Assembly: GCA_025060055.1 (NCBI GenBank) | Contig: JANXCK010000269.1 | Location: forward strand, 1-5,504 | From: Fimbriimonadales bacterium | Lineage (GTDB): Bacteria > Armatimonadota > Fimbriimonadia > Fimbriimonadales > GBS-DC | Direction of reading: 5' to 3' | DNA length: 5,504 nucleotides | Part shown: positions 4,868 through 5,504 of the stretch, piece by piece | Position numbering within the stretch: the stretch's first letter is position 1 | Layout of the letters: each line of letters opens with the position of its first letter | The notes under the pieces: model-generated | Seen by the model: only the letters and a program-made list of their open reading frames with translations | What the model was told of the DNA's origin: nothing | Database searches by the model: none | Made by a program: the position numbers and the translations under genes

Positions 4868-5504
4868 TTACGCCTCGCGTAGGAACTGATACCGCTCCTC
4901 GTAGGTATACGGCGTTTCCAAGTACTTGCGGGCGCGGGCGTGATACGCTTTTGTGCCCTCTCCGTCAGGGTACTCCAGCGCTCGTTGGTAGCATTCGCAC
5001 GCCCGCGCACGCTGCCCCAGCAAGTCGCATACAAGCCCGTGCTGAAACCACGCCAGTCCGCGCAAGTTGCTCTGTTCCTGCTTGGGCGCGTGCGCTGCCT
5101 GCTCAAAGTGTTCCCGTGCGCGTTCCAAATCGCCTTGCCAGAAGGCGTAGTACGCCAGTCCGTAGTAGCCCAGCCAGTGGTCGGCGTCTTCGTCGCGCAG
5201 GCGCTCGGCCGCCAGCTGCACAGGGAGATATTGTCCGTCGTGAATCGTCCAAGCGAGGATGTCGCGGAGCGCACTGCGCAACGCCTTGAGGCGCATCTCT
5301 GCGGGCAACTGCTTATGCAGATATTCACGCCACAGCAGCTCCGCCTGTCCGATGCTCGTGCCAAACTCCGCCTGAAACGCCGCGTCCACAGGTTGCTCGG
5401 CAAGCCGACAATAAAACCGCCGAAAGCGCGGCAGCCCAAACTGCTCCAGCAAATACGTCACGAAACTGCCCGCCCATGCGTAGGTTCCGTGCCACCATTC
5501 GGGG
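4868..5504 (-). CDS. Peptidase-MA-like protein with C-terminal TPR repeats (N-terminus off-window)
   Basis: The minus-strand frame is open to the window edge; 211 residues are visible. The GTG at 5461-5459 is not the start: upstream codons continue the same domain (HGTYAWAGSF...). Visible residues 1-62 match the end of a peptidase MA-like domain: a YAWAGSF helix, a YLLEQFG helix, then a FGTSIGQAELLWREYL segment. The zinc-binding HExxH that such proteases carry would lie beyond the edge, so activity cannot be judged. Next comes a helical linker, then two TPR-like helix pairs at about 109-141 (GLAYYAFWQGDLERAREHF) and 147-180 (HGLVCDLLGQRARACECY), and a final segment with ARKYLETPY. The TPR part probably binds a protein partner. 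Full-length relatives usually begin with a signal peptide, which cannot be checked here. No clear terminator follows the TAA. Confidence 0.82.
   Translation of the reverse strand, partial: PEWWHGTYAWAGSFVTYLLEQFGLPRFRRFYCRLAEQPVDAAFQAEFGTSIGQAELLWREYLHKQLPAEMRLKALRSALRDILAWTIHDGQYLPVQLAAERLRDEDADHWLGYYGLAYYAFWQGDLERAREHFEQAAHAPKQEQSNLRGLAWFQHGLVCDLLGQRARACECYQRALEYPDGEGTKAYHARARKYLETPYTYEERYQFLREA

Overview
The window comes from a moderately GC-rich bacterial chromosome. It shows an LPxxVxxxx-free but clear set of bacterial hallmarks: a PAS-rich soluble histidine kinase, Sec-type signal peptides, and a PEP-CTERM/exosortase sorting tail. The PEP-CTERM tail implies a Gram-negative-type envelope. 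Dispersed GC-rich palindromes sit between the genes. Such a mixture is common in Armatimonadota and in other free-living soil or hot-spring lineages, but no phylogenetic marker is present, so the taxonomy is only a weak inference. I see no phage, transposase, CRISPR, tRNA or rRNA.

Layout. (1) Positions 1-1917, plus strand: the 3' part of a sensor histidine kinase, cut by the left edge, with three visible PAS domains, a HisKA and a HATPase_c domain. The second and third PAS domains are a gapless tandem duplication with a 145-residue period. (2) Positions 1918-2395: a non-coding stretch holding two copies of a composite palindromic element (about 2012-2108 and 2192-2291), each with two tight hairpins enclosed by an outer stem and followed by a further hairpin. 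(3) Positions 2396-3478, plus strand: a secreted endonuclease/exonuclease/phosphatase (EEP) family protein with a complete set of catalytic motifs and a C-terminal PEP-CTERM tail. (4) Positions 3511-3597: a second, unrelated 87-bp palindromic repeat. (5) Positions 3721-4233, plus strand: an unrecognised 170-residue helical protein. (6) Positions 4241-4759, minus strand: a small secreted beta-rich protein resembling post-COAP-1 domain proteins. Its probable terminator lies inside the end of the convergent plus-strand gene. (7) Positions 4868-5504, minus strand: the C-terminal part of a peptidase-MA-like/TPR protein that runs off the right edge.

How the genes relate: two products are exported and one of these is probably anchored by exosortase. 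The two minus-strand genes lie head to tail, 108 bp apart. The spacer has a perfect TATAAT box, two short inverted repeats and a strong Shine-Dalgarno sequence, so the secreted protein is probably transcribed independently of the gene upstream. Nothing in the sequence ties the kinase to the other genes, and no response regulator is visible. I found no convincing new multi-gene system. The best leads are the composite palindromes, the terminator encoded inside the opposing gene, the exosortase-anchored EEP enzyme and the orphan helical protein.
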